A DNA stretch of 64,000 nt, taken from Wuchereria bancrofti (taxonomy: Eukaryota > Nematoda > Chromadorea > Rhabditida > Onchocercidae). The stretch's first letter is position 1; each line of letters starts with the position of its first letter. A program made the translations under genes and the position numbers. Of the stretch, positions 59,905 through 64,000 are shown one piece after another. The DNA lies in assembly GCA_005281725.1 (NCBI GenBank), contig SSBO01000002.1, positions 1,385,266 through 1,449,265 of the forward strand, written 5' to 3'. The notes under the pieces were generated by a model. It did no database searches. It was not told where the DNA came from and saw only the letters and a list, made by a program, of their open reading frames with translations.

Positions 59905-62900
59905 ATGAGGAGCCGATACATTCTTATTTGCAAATTCTATATGAAAACTAGCAGCAAGCAAGTACGGCAGCTACATTCTTCACTGGTTGCTTATTCTCAG
60001 CTCAAGCCGTCTGCATCGCTTGCTCAGAAAAGGCCTCTGAAATTCAATGTCGGCAAGTTTCCCAGAACCGTTTCAAAAATTGTCAGGTACTGAAGGTTTG
60101 GTGGCTCTGTCAGCAATCATTATTTGTAGATGGTCCTGGATTGGACTACTTCATCAGTAAGGCAAGCAATGAACGCTTGAGCAAAGTGATACCGAGAGTA
60201 GAAGAGATGGATGAGTCGTTGAGTGCGATGGCTGCTTATGGAGATGGGTTGAAAGTTATGTTCAAATTTATTGATTTTGTTTATCTCTTTATTTATTTAT
60301 TCAATTAATTTATTTAATCATTGGTCTATTAATTTAATTTATTTGTATAATTTATTATTTGTTATTTCAGTAAAATTCATAACGTATGGTTGCCAAATGA
60401 ATATAAATGATGTGGAATTGGTACGTTCATTGTTGCTGTCATCAGGTTATGTGGAAACAGATGACGTTAAAGAAGTAGGTGTAACTTCTAATGTTTACTT
60501 CACGTGTACTATTATTTATAGTATAGATTATTGATGTACGTTATTCCTATTTAGGCTGATATCATATTGCTGATGACATGTTCAATACGTGAAGGTGCTG
60601 AAAACAAAGTCTGGGATGAGCTGAAAGTGTTGAGAAAAATACGCCGCAAAAAAGGTGTTGTTGGAGTTTTAGGTATGCTTTATGTTGAGACTAGTAAACA
60701 TTTTCTTATATATAACTATTGTATTCTGGAATGTTAATATCGTATTCATTGCAAAGGCTGTACAACTATTGTTATTCATTACTTTTACGGAGCGTACAGT
60801 ACTTGACAACTTAATAGTTCTGGTGATTTTTTAGATATTACTGAAATAGCCTCCATTCCTTTCAGATTTGTTACTTGTTAATGTTAAAGTGTTCCCAAGA
60901 GAAGTGATACGGATTTTGTGTAATATAATACTATAGATATCAGTTAACATATTTTTATTTTACTCTTATAATCCGCGAATATTCAGACAGATTAATGTTA
61001 ATGAAAACAGAAATCGAGAACGGTGTCATACAAAAATGTTTGACATTTATTTTGATTTCTGTCTTTTCTGTTCTAACAGGCTCTTTGTAAAAACTCAACA
61101 TTGTAGTTTTTCTACTATTGCAGTTATCCTTTAGGTATCTCATTGGACCGTAATCGCTGTTATCCATGTAAGCGAAGTAATACTTATCACTTTGAAGGTT
61201 GCATGGCGGAACGTGTAAGACATAATTTATTGACATGCACTGAAAATGTTGATGTGGTAGCTGGACCAGATTCATACCGAGATTTACCACGGCTGTTGGC
61301 AATTGCTCGATGTGGAAGTATGGCAATAAATGTGCAACTGTCGTTAGAGGAAACGTATGCTGATGTTGTCCCGGTTCGAAAGGACAAGTTTTCCAAAACA
61401 GCTTTTGTGTTCGTTCTGCTTTTACATATTTTTTACATATATATATTGATTTCACATATTTTCTTTTTAATCTGTCACACTCAACATAGGTATGTGTAAA
61501 ACGTGAAGTAATTAGATGCTTAATGTAATAACGCTTCCTGTGCTTTTCAAATAATACGCAAGTAATTTGCTTACTGTTTAGTTATATGCATTCTTGCTCA
61601 GTTATTTTATTATATATAGGTCGATTATGCGTGGTTGTGATAACATGTGTACGTACTGTATTGTACCATATACAAGAGGAAGAGAGAGGAGTCGTCCGAT
61701 GAATTCTATACTTGATGAAATTAGGAGATTATCTGATGAGGTAATATTTTTATATGTTCGAACCATTCAATATATATTTCCGGGATTCCATGATTTTTTC
61801 AGTTAACTGTGCCGAAAATTGTGCAATATAATGCCGTTCGAATTTTGTAGGGTGTAAAGCAGGTTACGTTGCTTGGACAGAATGTCAACAGTTATCGAGA
61901 CCTCTCAGAAATATCATTTCTTTCTGCAAGTTTTGTAGAACCTGGTGTTGCTCCTGGATTTCGCACCAAATATAAACCGAAGAGAGGTGGATATACTTTC
62001 CTCACATTGCTGGATAAAGTATCACAAATTGATTCAGAAATGAGGATACGTTTTACTTCACCACATCCTAAAGATTTTCCTCTTGAGGTATTTTCCTTCA
62101 TGATGTTTTGATGTATATTACATATGTATATTAAATTTTTTGATAAGTTAATTATTAATACTTAGTAAAGGTGGGAGTAAGCCCTGATTTTATTTTCTTC
62201 GAACATTTTTAAACCTAATATTCGAATCACATTTAATTGGGATTTTATAGGTGATACAACTGATAAAAGAACGTCCAAACATATGTAAACAAATCCATTT
62301 GCCAGCACAAAGTGGTAGCAATATTGTATTGGATGCGATGGATCGTGGCTACAGTAGAGAAAGTTATTTAGAATTAGTTGATCGCATTAAAACCGTCTTA
62401 CCAAGTAATGACATTTAACTGAAAGCTTTTTTTTTTTTTTAACTAATTTAAAACCTCTCACACATCATTTAATTCTAATATTTAGACGTATCGCTCACGA
62501 GTGATTTCATAGCTGGTTTCTGTGGCGAAACCGAGGAGTGCCATCGAGAATCTCTGGACTTGATCAAACATGTTGTTTATTCTTTTTGCTACGTTTTTCC
62601 GTACAGTCAAAGGGAGGTAAGCGAGCTTGGTTTTTTTTTTTTTTTTCATGAATCGTTCCTGATCAAGTACAGAATAAACAACCACAGAAAGCGGATAACC
62701 ATAATAAAATTACAGAAAACCAAAGCGTATCGACATCTGAGAGATGATGTACCGAAGGAAGTGAAGGACAGACGCCATCAGGAACTGGCGAGCGCTTTCA
62801 GAGAAACAGCATTAAAACATAACGAGGCTCTCGTTGGAACCAAACAATTGGTGCTTTTAGAGGAAGTATGTTTATTTCTGTTAGTGTTTATAGTGCTCAT

Positions 62901-63653
62901 TAAAAATATATATATATATATAGGTTGGTCCCGATTTTGTTCATTTATGATTTATCACATTCCACTTTTAGTATTATGGGTAAAAGTATGCTTTGGTAAG
63001 AATATATAATAGTATAACCTGGAAAGAAAATATTTAATGGCTTGGATTATTTTGGTTAAATGTCTTATTTGCTTGATGCACCAAATGCAGTGGCAAAACT
63101 CCAGAAACTTATGCATACATTAATACTTCTTTGGTTCATCGGCTTTGGATGATTGCTACAAGTATTACTACTACTGAATTGCTCTTTTTTTTTCAGATTT
63201 CAGGATTTTTTGGTTTATTTCCTTCCTTTGTTCTTGAAGGACGATTAGCTCTTCAGGACAATTAATCACTGTTTTTCCACTATGCAACCTACTTTTCCAT
63301 TTAAATAAATTTCTCCTACAAAATAATTATGAATACTGCATTAAATTTTTGAGCATTTCTAGACAAGTAAGCGTTCTTCTGAGCATCTGCGAGGTCGAAT
63401 TGATGGCGGAGTTAGTGTTATTATCCATAAGTATTACAATGATGGTTCGGGATTGGTGGAACTAAAACCAGGCGATTATGTTGTCGTTAAGGTATGTTAA
63501 GTCAAATCAATTAAGTTGGCAGTAAGTTGACCGTAAACTATATTTTCTCTCGCTAAGAGAGGCAATCTTTTTCAGATAACATCTGCTAATTCGCAAACGC
63601 TCCAAGCCTTGACACTTCAGACGATAAAGCTAAAGGATTTCGAAAACTTGTGA
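59905..63653 (+). CDS. CDK5RAP1: Mitochondrial tRNA methylthiotransferase CDK5RAP1 (radical SAM, MiaB family)
   Basis: Converts N6-isopentenyladenosine at A37 of mitochondrial tRNAs to the 2-methylthio form. Exons with firm phases: 60371-60474 (TYGCQMN), 60555-60672 (MTCSIRE), 61198-61408 ([20 protein letters not shown]), 61620-61740 (radical-SAM CxxxCxxC as CDNMCTYC, then TRGRERSRP), 61851-62087 ([11 protein letters not shown]), 62251-62404 ([11 protein letters not shown]), 62486-62616 ([13 protein letters not shown]), 62716-62865, 63363-63491 (TRAM domain), 63576-63653 (TGA). The three Cys of the second iron-sulphur cluster and the three radical-SAM Cys are all present, so the enzyme looks active. 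The 5' end is less sure. Exon 1 (to about 60086) in one frame carries a typical mitochondrial presequence (basic, with RQLHSS); alternative starts are 59905 and 59941, or 60048 in another frame. The exon near 60114-60255 ([10 protein letters not shown] onward) lacks a clean GT-AG junction to 60371 that preserves its full length. Confidence 0.93.
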
Positions 63654-64000
63654 AGAGGTAATAGTGAGAAACATCTATCTACGTACAAAGTGTTGGGAAG
63701 ATAAATGGCTTACATCATATAACGCATTCAGCAAATGGAAGAAACAACTTTATCGACAAAATTTCTAGAAATTATTAGCAGAAAGGAAACAGTGATGTAA
63801 TGTAATGCTGTGTTATGTCGATTATTTATTGGACAATACTTTGCTTTATTACTAATTTTTAAATATTATGGAATTTAACAACTATATGGATTTCCATTAT
63901 TTTACCAGTATGTAGTAGTCTTAGCATGCTTCGATGCATGATCCGGTTAACTATTACGTAAATAATCGTGGTCAATGCGTCTTAGATTTGATTTTTCCGA
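63654..64000. other. 3' flank of CDK5RAP1
   Basis: AT-rich 347-base tail of the window. No coding content or clear polyadenylation hexamer recognised. Confidence 0.4.

Overview
This is AT-rich eukaryotic genomic DNA with multi-exon genes, mostly 100-500 bp introns, GT-AG (and a few GC-AG) splice sites and tttcag acceptors. The gene set (a DEX-1-like double-nidogen membrane protein, a DAZ/Boule protein, ABCF3, a DBHS/NONO protein, DHX35, CDK5RAP1) and acceptors placed 1 base before start codons, as in spliced-leader trans-splicing, point to a nematode. Intron size and composition suggest a clade III (filarial/spirurid) worm. The species cannot be named from the sequence, and all homology calls are from memory of protein families, without a database search.

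Layout. 52-2673 (+): 3' part of a polypeptide GalNAc-transferase. 2674-9514: long stretch without a clear gene, holding one copy of a 366-bp inverted duplication. 9515-11450 (-): 5' half of a trehalase, apparently a dead or truncated gene. 12269-17044 (+): complete long-chain acyl-CoA synthetase of the ACSL3/4 type. 18482-25902 (-): DEX-1-like protein with two NIDO domains, EGF-like modules, a mucin-like stalk, one membrane span and a cytoplasmic tail; its first exon was not found. 25903-32524: no gene seen; (CA)n, a long tetranucleotide satellite, a one-base N gap and the second copy of the inverted duplication. 32525-35313 (-): DAZ-1/Boule. 35314-37562: purine- and GC-richer divergent upstream region. 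37563-39883 (+): small BTB-domain protein ending in a prenylation-type CaaX box. 40395-44881 (-): ABCF3/GCN20. 45147-45380 (-): two phase-compatible exons of an unidentified product. 45774-53115 (+): NONO-type DBHS protein. 53929-59632 (+): DHX35 DEAH helicase. 59905-63653 (+): mitochondrial CDK5RAP1 tRNA methylthiotransferase.

The genes are mostly housekeeping or germline functions: glycosylation, lipid activation, translation control, paraspeckle-type RNA binding, splicing helicase, mitochondrial tRNA modification, germ-cell RNA binding. They do not form one pathway. DHX35 and CDK5RAP1 are co-directional with a short gap and may share a transcript. From memory, most of their C. elegans counterparts lie on chromosome III, so the window looks like a block of that ancestral chromosome.

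I saw no CRISPR, rRNA, confident tRNA or intact transposon, and no obvious novel system. The strongest unusual signals are the trehalase remnant with a G-to-A change at a splice donor, the base-identical 366-bp inverted duplication abutting an N, the BTB protein with a polybasic-CaaX tail, four likely GC-AG introns, and a premature-stop alternative 3' splice site in the DBHS gene.
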